From: JBAZKK01 sp041650795
Lineage (GTDB): Bacteria > Omnitrophota > Gorgyraeia > Gygaellales > Profunditerraquicolaceae
Length of the DNA stretch: 64,000 nucleotides
Direction: 5' to 3'
NCBI GenBank assembly: GCA_041650795.1
Contig: JBAZKK010000002.1
Coordinates: 1-64,000, forward strand
Below the pieces are notes generated by a model. That model saw nothing but the letters and a program-made list of their open reading frames with translations. It did not search any database and was not told the DNA's origin. How positions within the stretch are numbered: position 1 is the first letter of the stretch; every line of letters starts with the position of its first letter. Below are positions 15,900-23,784 of this stretch, piece after piece. The translations under genes and the position numbers were made by a program.

Positions 15900-18485
15900 A
15901 TGAATAGAGTTAATTTTATCATAGCGCTGTTGTTAGCATCGGCGGTGAGCAGTCCATTAACCGGCGTAGCCTTGGCCCACAGGAATTTTAATGGTATAGA
16001 TTACGGCTATACCGAAATACGGATTCCTGCTATAGACAAACAAGAATGGAAAATGATAAAAAATTTAGATAAACCTGCTGTTTCAGTTTCTACAATTGAT
16101 ATCGAGCCTTTTCTTAAAATATTATTGAACTCCGCAGCCAAACCCGAAGAGCGTATTGAGGCGGCTGATGCTTTGGCTGCGGCGGTTACAGATTCCAGCA
16201 GCACCATGACAGATGAGACTAAAGGCGAGATTGTTGGAGCCTTAGTTCAGGTTTTAGGAAGCTCGACTGAGGCTGAAGTCCGCATAGGAGCGGCTAATGC
16301 CTTAGGCAAGATAGGAGATCCTATCACTAGTAAGGCATTAAGGTATTGGAGTAAAAATGCCGCTGATGATGGCATTAAGGCTGCTGCTGCGGATGCCCTT
16401 AAGAATATAAGCGGCGCTGATATCATGACTAGCGAAGAGGCGTTTCAAATATTATTGAACTCCGGAGCCGAACCCGATGAACGCGTTAATTCAGCTAATA
16501 CTTTGGCTGGATTGGCTAAGTCAGGCACCCAAGATGATAAGAACGAGATTGTTGGAGCCTTAGTCCAGGTTTTAGGGAGCTCGACTGAGGCTGAAGTCCG
16601 CATAGGAGCGGCTAGCGCCTTAGGAGCGATAGGGGATTCAAGCGCTATTGAGGCTTTAACGTATTGGAGCGCACATGCCGGTGATAAAGGCATACGGGAT
16701 GCTTCAAGCGCAGCCCTTGAATTAATAAAGGGCAGTAGCGTTACAGGAGCCTCTAGCGTTTCGGAGGATGACGCTGGCGAAATACAAGCCCCGCTTGGAA
16801 CTGTCGGCATAGAGAACGACGCTTTTGCCGGCGCTACCGGATTTTTCAGCGCTAACAAGTTTGATGATAATCCAATGGCCGGTAATGTTCAGGACACCTG
16901 TTCCATTGAATCCCGTGTCCCCTACAATGATAAGATTCTTAGTGATCCCAGAGCCGGAACTGATCCGATTATTGAAAGCATGGGTCTTTTTATCCTCAAT
17001 AATAGTAATGAGGATTTAACAGCCTCTGCCATCCAGGATAAGCCTCAAGAGGATGTTGTTGATTCGTCCGGTCTTAATGGAGAGGAGTTAAATGCCCCTG
17101 AAGGTTTAAATGATGCCAAAATCGCAAACCACGATCTAACTGCTGAACTCGGCTCAGGCAGTGAAGTTTCTTCGTTTTCTGGGCAACCACAGGTATTTTA
17201 TGTTAATACCCTCCTTCCGGATAGTTATAAAACACTCCAGACTACTCTAAAGGTAGATGAGGCAGGAAAGGGTTGGTTTCCGGATAACCTAAGATCCCGT
17301 CCTATTCCAGATGATAGCGCTCCGAGCGATATTAAAGGCAAGGCGACGATACCTCTGGAGAAAAACCGGCAACTCCTTAACTATCTTAATGTTGACGGTA
17401 AGGGTAATAGCAGGTATGAAAAGACCGGGATTTCTACCTGGTGCAATATATTTGTTTGGGATTATACCAGCATGCGTGGTTATGAGGTTCCGCATTGGCT
17501 CAATGGGGGGGAGTTGTCAGCTAATGGGGTTAGCGAATGGTTGCAGAATGCCGGAGATTATGGCTGGGAGGAGGTTTCCCCTGAAAAGGCTCAAAACCTG
17601 TCAAATGAAGGATATGTAGTAGTAGCAGCTCAGCGCAATGCAGGAGGCACCGGCCATGTCGCAATAGTCATACCGGAAGAGTTAGCTCAAGAGGGGATAG
17701 AGGCAGGCATAGGTAAGGATGGCAAATTTTACCCTATTATAGCTCAGGCAGGTCAAAAGAATTTCGTCGGTAGGCGAGCCGATGACCCGAATGCCTTTTC
17801 TGCCGATGGGGCAAAGATAAGTTATTATGTAAATAGACTTCCAGGAGGATATGAATTGGAACCCCCAACTCCGCTATATTTTGCAGGTGAGGATAATTAT
17901 CATGAGCTGACGCATGAAAATGCGACTGTGGAGCCTAGGCTGATCGTGCTTCATAGCGACCTTGGTAACGGTACGACCGAGAATACCTACAATGGCTTAT
18001 CGGCTATTGTTATGGACCGCCCCACAGCGGTTTATAATAGCAATGGTGAGCTAATAGGGGATAAGGAAGTGGATCGTAGTAGTAATGTGCATTTTGCAGT
18101 CGGCAGGGATGGAACGGTATGGCAACTTCTGCCTATGTATGAAGATTCGGTAAACGTATCTTACGGGGTGTTCGGTTATCGTGATGCTATAAGTATTGAG
18201 ATGGGGGGAACGCTAGAACAGTTTAAAGGCGACAATATTTCCGAAGAACAATTAAATGCTACACTGGACCTTGTTATTAACATAATGGTTCAATATAATA
18301 TTAAATATGACAATGTGTTGGGGCATTATGAGTGTGACACTGCTACTTATGCGAACGGCGATACCTGGGACCGGGGAAAGTCTGACCCCGGAGTTGAGTT
18401 TATGCAGGTATTCCGGGTCCGCCTGGCGCAGGAGCTTAATGCGCGGCATCTTGATTTTGGCCAACCGGCTGATCTTATGTTATAA
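15900..18485 (+). CDS. Secreted HEAT-repeat, cysteine-peptidase-like and amidase_2 peptidoglycan hydrolase
   Basis: 861 residues. Signal peptide about 1-26 (ends GVALA). About 70-280 are HEAT-like helical repeats in two units of about 106 residues; both contain the same VGALVQVLGSSTEAEVRIGA stretch. After a Ser/Asp-rich linker, about 410-655 resembles an NlpC/P60- or CHAP-type domain with candidate nucleophile Cys515 (STWCNIFVWDY) and His586 (GTGHVAIVIPE). The C-terminal 675-850 is an N-acetylmuramoyl-L-alanine amidase of the PGRP/T7-lysozyme type with likely zinc ligands His685, His809 and Asp829 (KSDPG). It should act on the cell wall. Ribosome site AGAGGGG at 15884-15890. Composition is AT-richer than its neighbours, and the gene is flanked by its own terminator and promoter, which could mean later acquisition. 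Confidence 0.85.
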   Translation: MNRVNFIIALLLASAVSSPLTGVALAHRNFNGIDYGYTEIRIPAIDKQEWKMIKNLDKPAVSVSTIDIEPFLKILLNSAAKPEERIEAADALAAAVTDSSSTMTDETKGEIVGALVQVLGSSTEAEVRIGAANALGKIGDPITSKALRYWSKNAADDGIKAAAADALKNISGADIMTSEEAFQILLNSGAEPDERVNSANTLAGLAKSGTQDDKNEIVGALVQVLGSSTEAEVRIGAASALGAIGDSSAIEALTYWSAHAGDKGIRDASSAALELIKGSSVTGASSVSEDDAGEIQAPLGTVGIENDAFAGATGFFSANKFDDNPMAGNVQDTCSIESRVPYNDKILSDPRAGTDPIIESMGLFILNNSNEDLTASAIQDKPQEDVVDSSGLNGEELNAPEGLNDAKIANHDLTAELGSGSEVSSFSGQPQVFYVNTLLPDSYKTLQTTLKVDEAGKGWFPDNLRSRPIPDDSAPSDIKGKATIPLEKNRQLLNYLNVDGKGNSRYEKTGISTWCNIFVWDYTSMRGYEVPHWLNGGELSANGVSEWLQNAGDYGWEEVSPEKAQNLSNEGYVVVAAQRNAGGTGHVAIVIPEELAQEGIEAGIGKDGKFYPIIAQAGQKNFVGRRADDPNAFSADGAKISYYVNRLPGGYELEPPTPLYFAGEDNYHELTHENATVEPRLIVLHSDLGNGTTENTYNGLSAIVMDRPTAVYNSNGELIGDKEVDRSSNVHFAVGRDGTVWQLLPMYEDSVNVSYGVFGYRDAISIEMGGTLEQFKGDNISEEQLNATLDLVINIMVQYNIKYDNVLGHYECDTATYANGDTWDRGKSDPGVEFMQVFRVRLAQELNARHLDFGQPADLML
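16107..16740 (+). repeat. Internal 318-bp tandem duplication in the HEAT region
   Basis: Segments 16227-16306 and 16545-16624 are nearly identical at DNA level over about 75 bases (two mismatches before CGGCTA), exactly 318 bp or 106 codons apart. The flanks on both sides are recognisably related, including TTATTGAACTCCG before each unit. The low divergence indicates a recent in-frame duplication or continuing gene conversion. Confidence 0.85.
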
Positions 18486-18532
18486 AGTAGCTTTTTCTAA
18501 ATATGTATTAGGTATATCAGATAGAATATCAG

Positions 18533-20410
18533 CTAACCTTCCCTCAGCTGTTTTTCCGCATCCACGATATCCCTGTTAATCACGCGCACCGTTTCTTTAA
18601 TCCTTTCCTTTAAGAGATAGGAGGCTACCTGGGCGTCATAGATTTCCCTGAGCACCTGCACGCTCATGCGGAAATAACGGATTATCTCGCCTTCATCGGT
18701 ATCTGTGTATTGCAGGACCTTGTCAAAGCGCGTACCCCGGAGCCACGCTTCCATACAAGCGCTTAAATGGAAATAAGGCCTTTTGCTGATGGGGTAAATC
18801 CGGTATTTGCGTTCTTTTTCTTTTATCTCTTCGTATAATTCATCGCAGGCATTCTTCAAGTGGCGGCTGTTCTTGGAGATGTTGGATAGGCGCTGGTTCT
18901 TGCGCGGCTCAAAGACAACCGCGGCAGCGAGGGTGCCGAGCCCAAATTCATCAACCTGCTCCAGGATATTGCGGCTGTAAAGCTCGCTCAATAGCAGCTC
19001 GTATCCGTAGACATTCTTGGCAAACTGCCCTTTATCGGTAAGGGCCCCGTTTTCAATATAACCTAATTCCGTCAAAAGATTCAGTTTTGCCTGCATCAGC
19101 CTCAAGGCCTCCTTCTGCTCGTATTTTTTAGACTGAAAGTAATGCAAGGAGGAGGGGTAGATGTCGAATATACCCTCTTTGTGTTTTTCGTAGAGGTTGA
19201 GCAGCGTGGCATAAGAGGTGTTCAGCTGGCTGCGCACTTCCTCAGGAGGACTGTAGATAACCCATTTTACCTCGTCAAATTTGATGCGGAGAGGATTTAT
19301 GCGGCAGTAAACAAAACCTTCCTTATCCATCCCGCGCCTGCCGGCGCGTCCCGCCATCTGGTAGAAATCCCTGGTTTTAAGGGGACGCACAAAACGGCCG
19401 TAGTATTTGCGCAGGTCGTCGAAGATAACCGAACGGCTCGGCATGTTTATCCCCAAGGCAAAGGTCTCGGTAGTGAATATGACCCGGAGCAGGCGGCTGG
19501 TAAAAAGCCTTTCGATTACCTCCTTAAGGGTAGGCAGCATCCCGGCGTGATGGTAGGCAACCCCTTTTTGCACCAAAGGCCGCATCTGGTTGGCGGACTT
19601 CTCGTGGGATAGCTCAAAGCGCCTGCAGAGGTCGTCGTAATATTTCAGTATTTTTTCTTTCTCTGCCGCGTCGAGGAAGTCGTAGTTATAGGCCTCCGAG
19701 GCGAGGTCTTCGGCCCGGCGCCTTCCAAAGACAAAGTATATGCAAGGTAGCCCGTTTTTCTGCTGCACGTATTTAATCAGGGTCGCGAGCTTGTTGGGGT
19801 AGCCGTATTTTATTCTTTTGAGCTCCGTGATGTTGTTCAATATTTCGTTGCGGCACTGATAGAGAAAATGCAGCGGCACCGGCCTTTTTTCTTCCGTCAC
19901 GGTTTTGACTGGCCTGTTATGTATGCTTTCAATCCATGATGCGAATTCCCTGATGTTCGGGATGGTGGCGGAGAGGGCCAGTATATTCATATGCCTTGGT
20001 AAGAATATCAGCGATTCCTCCCAGACAGTGCCGCGTTCGGGATTATCGATGTAATGCACCTCATCGAAGATAATCCATTCGTAACCGGAGAGGCTTTCAG
20101 GTTCATCAAGGACCTTATTGCGGAATATCTCGGTGGTCATAATCAAGACTGGAGCATAGGGGTTTAAGGAAACATCCCCGGTTAATATCCCGATATTGTC
20201 GCCGTATTCTGCCTGGAAGTCTCGGAATTTCTGATTGGAAAGGGCTTTGATAGGCGCGGTGTAAATTACGCCGGATTGTTTTTTGATGCAGGTAGTTATG
20301 ACGTGTTCGGCAATGGCGGTTTTGCCGGCTCCTGTCGGCGCAGAAACGATTACCGAGAACCCGTCGTTAATATAATCAATGGCTTCCTGCTGGAATCGGT
20401 CGTAAATCAT
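18533..20410 (-). CDS. Ski2/Mtr4-like (HelY-type) DEVH-box helicase
   Basis: 625 residues, the only credible minus-strand gene. Walker A APTGAGKT (24-31), DEVH box (116-119), SATIPN motif III, and motif VI QMAGRAGRRG. Between the RecA cores it has the long insert usual for Ski2-like helicases. The GVAYHHAGMLP and FATETLALGINMP-type region (here FTTETFALGINMP) is diagnostic. The C-terminal third is helical and resembles a reduced DSHCT region. Ski2-like enzymes unwind structured RNA for exosome or degradosome-type decay. They are standard in eukaryotes and archaea and patchy in bacteria. It is convergent with the amidase gene, with 47 bp between the stops. Its upstream region carries REP-like copy 2 and a long palindrome. 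Confidence 0.88.
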   Translation of the reverse strand: MIYDRFQQEAIDYINDGFSVIVSAPTGAGKTAIAEHVITTCIKKQSGVIYTAPIKALSNQKFRDFQAEYGDNIGILTGDVSLNPYAPVLIMTTEIFRNKVLDEPESLSGYEWIIFDEVHYIDNPERGTVWEESLIFLPRHMNILALSATIPNIREFASWIESIHNRPVKTVTEEKRPVPLHFLYQCRNEILNNITELKRIKYGYPNKLATLIKYVQQKNGLPCIYFVFGRRRAEDLASEAYNYDFLDAAEKEKILKYYDDLCRRFELSHEKSANQMRPLVQKGVAYHHAGMLPTLKEVIERLFTSRLLRVIFTTETFALGINMPSRSVIFDDLRKYYGRFVRPLKTRDFYQMAGRAGRRGMDKEGFVYCRINPLRIKFDEVKWVIYSPPEEVRSQLNTSYATLLNLYEKHKEGIFDIYPSSLHYFQSKKYEQKEALRLMQAKLNLLTELGYIENGALTDKGQFAKNVYGYELLLSELYSRNILEQVDEFGLGTLAAAVVFEPRKNQRLSNISKNSRHLKNACDELYEEIKEKERKYRIYPISKRPYFHLSACMEAWLRGTRFDKVLQYTDTDEGEIIRYFRMSVQVLREIYDAQVASYLLKERIKETVRVINRDIVDAEKQLREG

Positions 20411-20412
20411 AC

Positions 20413-20459
20413 TTAGGGACGGTTCTGAACTTAAAGCTGGATTGTCCCCTAAGAAGGGG
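20413..20459 (+). repeat. Dispersed REP-like element, copy 2
   Basis: Begins with AGGGACGGTTCTGAACTTAAAG at 20414, the same left end as copy 3, followed by the hairpin TCCCC-TAAGAA-GGGGA at about 20445-20460. It lies directly upstream of the helicase start (minus strand), so it would be in the helicase leader RNA or promoter region. The mirrored right terminus seen in copy 3 is missing. Confidence 0.75.
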
Positions 20460-20485
20460 ATATCTGCCTGCCGGCAGGCAGATAT
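20460..20485. repeat. 26-bp perfect palindrome
   Basis: Every base from 20460 to 20485 pairs with its mirror; the centre is CTGCCGGCAG. It directly abuts REP-like copy 2 and lies between two divergent genes. It could form a cruciform or an mRNA hairpin, or bind a dimeric protein. No T-run follows on either strand, so it is not a classical terminator. Confidence 0.85.
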
Positions 20486-20491
20486 TTGTTT

Positions 20492-20520
20492 TTGAGGTTA
20501 GAACTGCCATTTATTATAAG
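20492..20520 (+). promoter_or_regulatory. Putative sigma-70-type promoter of the DUF3786 gene
   Basis: TTGAGG (20492-20497), exactly 17 bp, then TATAAG (20515-20520). Transcription would begin near 20527, about 33 bases before the preferred ATG. It lies seven bases past the 26-bp palindrome, so a palindrome-binding protein could affect it. Confidence 0.5.
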
Positions 20521-20559
20521 CTAAATTTGTTGATTTATCTATCTAAAAATACTACAATA

Positions 20560-21117
20560 ATGGAAATGGGCTATGGGCTAGCCTTAAGCAAGGCTTGGAA
20601 TGAACTTAAGAAAACCGGTCTTTCTCAGGGGAGTGTCGTTAGGTTCCTTGCGGACGAGTACGCTTTGGATTTGGAGTCGCAGAGGGTTATGTCTTTATCT
20701 TGCAATGCGCCGGCCAAGGATTTTACGGCAATCCTGATTTTACATTACCTGACAGCCGTTTCCCGTGGCCTGCCGTACCTGGAGCGCCATTGGGTTTCAT
20801 TCAGGGAATTGGCGGGGATAGAGGGGTATTCTGCGGCTTTCCGTAAGCGCGCTATCGAGCCGATACTGCGTAAATACGGCAATAACGCCGAAGGGCTGTT
20901 GGGCGCGTTAAAGAGGTTGCCTGGCCAGAGGGCTCCTGAGGCTGATGTAGGCATTGTCCTGGAGGTATTTAACGGGGTGCCGGCGATGATTTTGCTCTGG
21001 CGTTCCGATGAAGAGTTCGCTGCCGAGGCAGCCATGCTTTTTGACGCCAGCATCAAGCATATCTTTTGCACCGAGGATATCGCGGTCCTGGCAGGGGTTA
21101 TCGCCAGCGCACTGTAG
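20560..21117 (+). CDS. DUF3786-family protein
   Basis: 185 residues from ATG 20560; a TTG at 20527 would add 11 unlikely residues. Features matching DUF3786 are HWVSFRELAGIEGYSAAF in the middle and the end blocks LLWRSDEEFAAEAAMLFD and CTEDIAVLAGVI. Family members occur in anaerobes, often beside corrinoid or methyl-transfer genes; their function is unknown and no such gene is present here. No signal peptide. No good ribosome site precedes either start. Confidence 0.7.
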   Translation: MEMGYGLALSKAWNELKKTGLSQGSVVRFLADEYALDLESQRVMSLSCNAPAKDFTAILILHYLTAVSRGLPYLERHWVSFRELAGIEGYSAAFRKRAIEPILRKYGNNAEGLLGALKRLPGQRAPEADVGIVLEVFNGVPAMILLWRSDEEFAAEAAMLFDASIKHIFCTEDIAVLAGVIASAL

Positions 21118-21132
21118 AAAAGGAGGATGGGT

Positions 21133-21696
21133 GTGAAAAGGGCGAGCGTTATCATTTCCGTTATTATGTTGCTGTTGGCAGTTGCTCTGATTTTTGCAGC
21201 CGATGAGCCATTTAAGATTTATACCAGCGGCGACGGTAAATTCAGCATCCCTTTCGGTAAAACCTATAATTATTCTGATATCTATGTTAGGAGGGTTATT
21301 GACGGAGATACTATCCAACTGGAAAACGGGGAGCGGCTGCGGCTCATCGGTATTGACACCCCGGAGATGCACGAATCAGACAAGCTCTACCGCGACAGCG
21401 AGCGGAGCGGCCAGGATATTAAGGTGATTATAAAGATGGGGCAGCGCTCCTATGAGTTTACCAGGAAGCTGGTGGAGGGCAAGCGCGTCAGCCTTGAGTT
21501 TGACGCCGAAAAATACGATAAATACAACAGGCTCCTGGCCTACGTTTATTTAAAGGACGGTACCTTTGTCAATGCCGAGATTGTCAAAGGAGGATACGCC
21601 TCGCTCATGACTATTCCGCCCAATGTAAGGTATGCGGATTTATTTTCCAAACTCTACCGCGAGGCCCGCGAGAACAAACGCGGCCTCTGGCGGTAG
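21133..21696 (+). CDS. Secreted or membrane-anchored staphylococcal-nuclease-like protein
   Basis: 187 residues from GTG 21133, chosen because AGGAGG (21121-21126) is six bases upstream; the ATG at 21127 overlaps that site. The N-terminus is a signal or anchor segment (SVIISVIMLLLAVALIFAA). The nuclease fold shows VIDGDTI, RLRLIGIDTPE with the likely catalytic Arg, and KYDKYNRLLAYVYLKDG with the second Arg. There is an insertion after TPEMHE compared with the staphylococcal enzyme, and I cannot place the equivalent of Glu43 with confidence. Probably an extracytoplasmic phosphodiesterase acting on nucleic acid. Confidence 0.87.
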   Translation: MKRASVIISVIMLLLAVALIFAADEPFKIYTSGDGKFSIPFGKTYNYSDIYVRRVIDGDTIQLENGERLRLIGIDTPEMHESDKLYRDSERSGQDIKVIIKMGQRSYEFTRKLVEGKRVSLEFDAEKYDKYNRLLAYVYLKDGTFVNAEIVKGGYASLMTIPPNVRYADLFSKLYREARENKRGLWR

Positions 21697-21705
21697 TCAG
21701 CCAAG

Positions 21706-21782
21706 AGGGACGGTTCTGAACTCAAAGCTAACCTGTCCCCGCATTGAGGGGGCAGGTTTAGTCCAACCCGAGAACCGTCCCT
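21706..21782. repeat. Dispersed REP-like element, copy 3 (complete, nested inverted repeats)
   Basis: 77 bp bounded by a perfect 12-bp inverted repeat, AGGGACGGTTCT (21706-21717) and AGAACCGTCCCT (21771-21782). Nested inside is a second stem, AACCTGTCCCC against GGGGGCAGGTT with one G-U pair and a 7-base loop. It fills the gap between the nuclease and aroC. Terminal repeats plus an internal stem without a coding gene resemble REP/BIME elements mobilised by a transposase encoded elsewhere, or a small MITE. Confidence 0.85.
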
Positions 21783-21798
21783 AAAAAGGGAGGTATTT

Positions 21799-22839
21799 AT
21801 GTTGAGATTTTTATCTGCAGGTGAATCGCACGGTAAGGGTATCCTCTCGATACTGGAGGGCATGCCTGCGGGCTTACGGCTGGACGAGGGTTTCATTAAC
21901 ATGGAATTAAAGCGCCGCCAGGCTGGATTCGGCCGCGGCAGGCGCATGAAGATTGAGAACGACCGCGCTGAAATCCTATCGGGCCTTAAAAACAATATTA
22001 CCCTCGCAAGCCCCCTGGCAATACTTGTCAAGAATAAGGATTCCAGCATTGAAAAGATGCCCAGGGTTTTTTCCGCCCGGCCAGGGCATGCGGATCTGGC
22101 AGGGTTTTTAAAATACGGATTCAGCGATATACGCGAGGTTCTGGAGCGCGCCTCGGCGCGCAACACCGTAGCAACGGTAGCTGTTGGGGCGGCATGCAAG
22201 AAACTACTGAAGGAGTTTGATGTCGAGTTTACCAGCAAGGTGCTTTCCATCGGATCCGAGGCAACGCCTGTCGGGATGAAGAGAAAGATCCAAGAGGCGA
22301 TCAAGAGGAAGGATACCGTAGGCGGAATATTTGAGGTAACAGCCTCCCTTGTCCCGCCGGGTCTTGGCAGTTACGTTCAGCCTGACCGCCGGCTTGATGC
22401 AAGGCTGGCTGCGGCAATAATGGCAATCCCCGGGGTCAAGGCAGTCGGTTTTGGCCTGGGGTTCGGTTACGCCAGATACTTTGGCTCCGAGGTGCACGAC
22501 CCTATTTATTACAGCAGGAAGAAGGGGTATCTGCGCAGGACAAACAATGCCGGCGGCATCGAAGGCGGCATATCAAACGGCAGTAGCATAATACTGCGCG
22601 CCTGCATGAAGCCCATCTCTACGCTGCTTAGACCCCTGGATTCGGTGAACCTTATCAAGAGGTGCGCCAGCAAGGCCAGTATCGAGCGTTCTGATATCTG
22701 TGTGGTTGAGGCAGCGGGAGTGGTGGCAGAGTCTGCTGCGGCCCTGGTATTAGCCGATGCGTTTCTGGAGAAATTCGGAAGCGATTCCTTGAAGGATATA
22801 AAGGAAAGCTACCGGCGTTACCTTAAAAGAATACGTTAG
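21799..22839 (+). CDS. aroC: Chorismate synthase
   Basis: Last shikimate-pathway step, EPSP to chorismate, with reduced flavin. 346 residues. Conserved GESHGK (8-13), GFGRGRRM, RPGHADLAGFLKYG and ERASARNT blocks are present, as is GGIEGGISNG near residue 255. The start is supported by GGGAGG at 21788-21793. The shikimate kinase gene follows with spoVG in between. Confidence 0.97.
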   Translation: MLRFLSAGESHGKGILSILEGMPAGLRLDEGFINMELKRRQAGFGRGRRMKIENDRAEILSGLKNNITLASPLAILVKNKDSSIEKMPRVFSARPGHADLAGFLKYGFSDIREVLERASARNTVATVAVGAACKKLLKEFDVEFTSKVLSIGSEATPVGMKRKIQEAIKRKDTVGGIFEVTASLVPPGLGSYVQPDRRLDARLAAAIMAIPGVKAVGFGLGFGYARYFGSEVHDPIYYSRKKGYLRRTNNAGGIEGGISNGSSIILRACMKPISTLLRPLDSVNLIKRCASKASIERSDICVVEAAGVVAESAAALVLADAFLEKFGSDSLKDIKESYRRYLKRIR

Positions 22840-22870
22840 AAATCCCCGCCCCCTTCGTCTATTAACGCAG

Positions 22871-22884
22871 AAGGAGGTGATTCC
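22871..22884 (+). promoter_or_regulatory. Extended Shine-Dalgarno sequence of spoVG
   Basis: AAGGAGGTGATTCC is nearly the full complement of the usual 16S rRNA 3' end (GGATCACCTCCTT). It also decides the start: the GTG at 22877 lies inside it, so initiation must be at GTG 22886. Such a long match predicts strong, possibly slow-clearing, initiation. Confidence 0.7.
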
Positions 22885-22885
22885 G

Positions 22886-23140
22886 GTGGAGGGAACGGAT
22901 TTAAAGGTAGTGCGGCTTTACCGCCTGGAAGGGGATTCCAAAACCAAGGCCTTTGTGGACATAGCGCTAGGGGATTTTATCGTTAAAGGCCTGAAGGTCT
23001 TGGAAGGCAAAAACGGGCTGTTCCTCGGTATGCCGCAGGAAAAGGCTAAAGACGGAAAATGGTACAATGCCTTTTATCCTGCGACAAAAGAGGCGCGTTC
23101 CAGTCTTACAGACGCGGTTTTAGCCGTTTACCGGAGTTAG
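22886..23140 (+). CDS. spoVG: SpoVG-family nucleic-acid-binding regulator
   Basis: 84 residues from GTG 22886, giving the expected opening MEGTDLKVVRLYR. Core blocks are KAFVDIALGDFIVKGLKVLEG, GLFLGMPQEK and a Lys-rich C-terminal half, as in SpoVG. B. subtilis and Staphylococcus SpoVG affect sporulation, septation and virulence and bind DNA or RNA. The family also occurs in non-sporulating diderms. There is no sign of sporulation genes here. It sits between aroC and aroK and ends in a GC-rich hairpin. Confidence 0.9.
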   Translation: MEGTDLKVVRLYRLEGDSKTKAFVDIALGDFIVKGLKVLEGKNGLFLGMPQEKAKDGKWYNAFYPATKEARSSLTDAVLAVYRS

Positions 23141-23143
23141 GAC

Positions 23144-23168
23144 AAGCCCCGCCTTAAAAGCGGGGCTT
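23144..23168 (+). terminator. GC-rich hairpin after spoVG (possible terminator without U-tract)
   Basis: Perfect 9-bp stem AAGCCCCGC / GCGGGGCTT with a 7-base loop, directly behind the spoVG stop. AAAATAAC follows rather than a T-run, so intrinsic termination is doubtful. It may instead protect the spoVG mRNA 3' end. Confidence 0.35.
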
Positions 23169-23235
23169 AAAATAACTCCGTAGTCCATTATTGGCGCTCC
23201 GGCCGAGTTGGCGAGGCCGGTGGGAGATGATAGGC

Positions 23236-23784
23236 ATGAATAATATTTATTTAGTGGGTTTTATGGCTACCGGTAAAACAGCTGCAGGCAAGGAGCTTGC
23301 CCGCAGGAATAAGCTGTGTTTTATCGACCTGGATGAGCTGATTGAACTTAAGGCAGGCAGGACTGTCCGCGATATCTTTGCCCAAAAAGGGGAGCCGTAT
23401 TTCCGTAAGCTGGAAAAAGAGGTTTTAAAGGAAGTTGCGCGGGAGAATAATTTTGTGGTTGCCTGCGGAGGCGGAATCGTTATAGATAAAGAGAATATCG
23501 CCATCATGAAAAACACGGGCAGCGTCATCTGCCTGACTGCCGGGCCCCGCGTGATTTTAAAGAGGACAGCAGGTTTCACCCACCGCCCCCTCTTGGATGT
23601 CAAAGATCCCGCAAGACAGATAGAATTATTGCTTAAGCTGCGCGCCCCTTACTATGCCAGGGCAGATAAGACCCTGGATACCTCTGGGTTGACGGTGAAA
23701 GGCGTAGCAGAGAAAATCCTGAGGGTGCTTAAGCCGCAGCCCTCCGGCCGCAAGAAAGGGAGCAGGAGTAAAAAACGCAGATGA
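23236..23784 (+). CDS. aroK: Shikimate kinase
   Basis: Phosphorylates shikimate. Preferred start ATG 23236 (183 residues, MNNIYLVGFMATGKT): the P-loop GFMATGKT falls at the normal distance, and GGTGGGAG is about 10 bases upstream. ATG 23227 and TTG 23191 are alternatives with poorer spacing. Other motifs: DLDELIE, the Arg in FRKLE, CGGGIV, and the lid Arg in HRPLLD. The tail is very basic (GRKKGSRSKKRR), longer than usual. Overlaps dprA by 4 bp. Confidence 0.94.
   Translation: MNNIYLVGFMATGKTAAGKELARRNKLCFIDLDELIELKAGRTVRDIFAQKGEPYFRKLEKEVLKEVARENNFVVACGGGIVIDKENIAIMKNTGSVICLTAGPRVILKRTAGFTHRPLLDVKDPARQIELLLKLRAPYYARADKTLDTSGLTVKGVAEKILRVLKPQPSGRKKGSRSKKRR

Noticed and set aside
23191..23235. 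Possible tRNA-like or structured RNA before aroK
   Set aside because: The arm-like GGCCGAGTTGGCGAGGCC stretch has no matching anticodon or T-arm. It is only a local hairpin.
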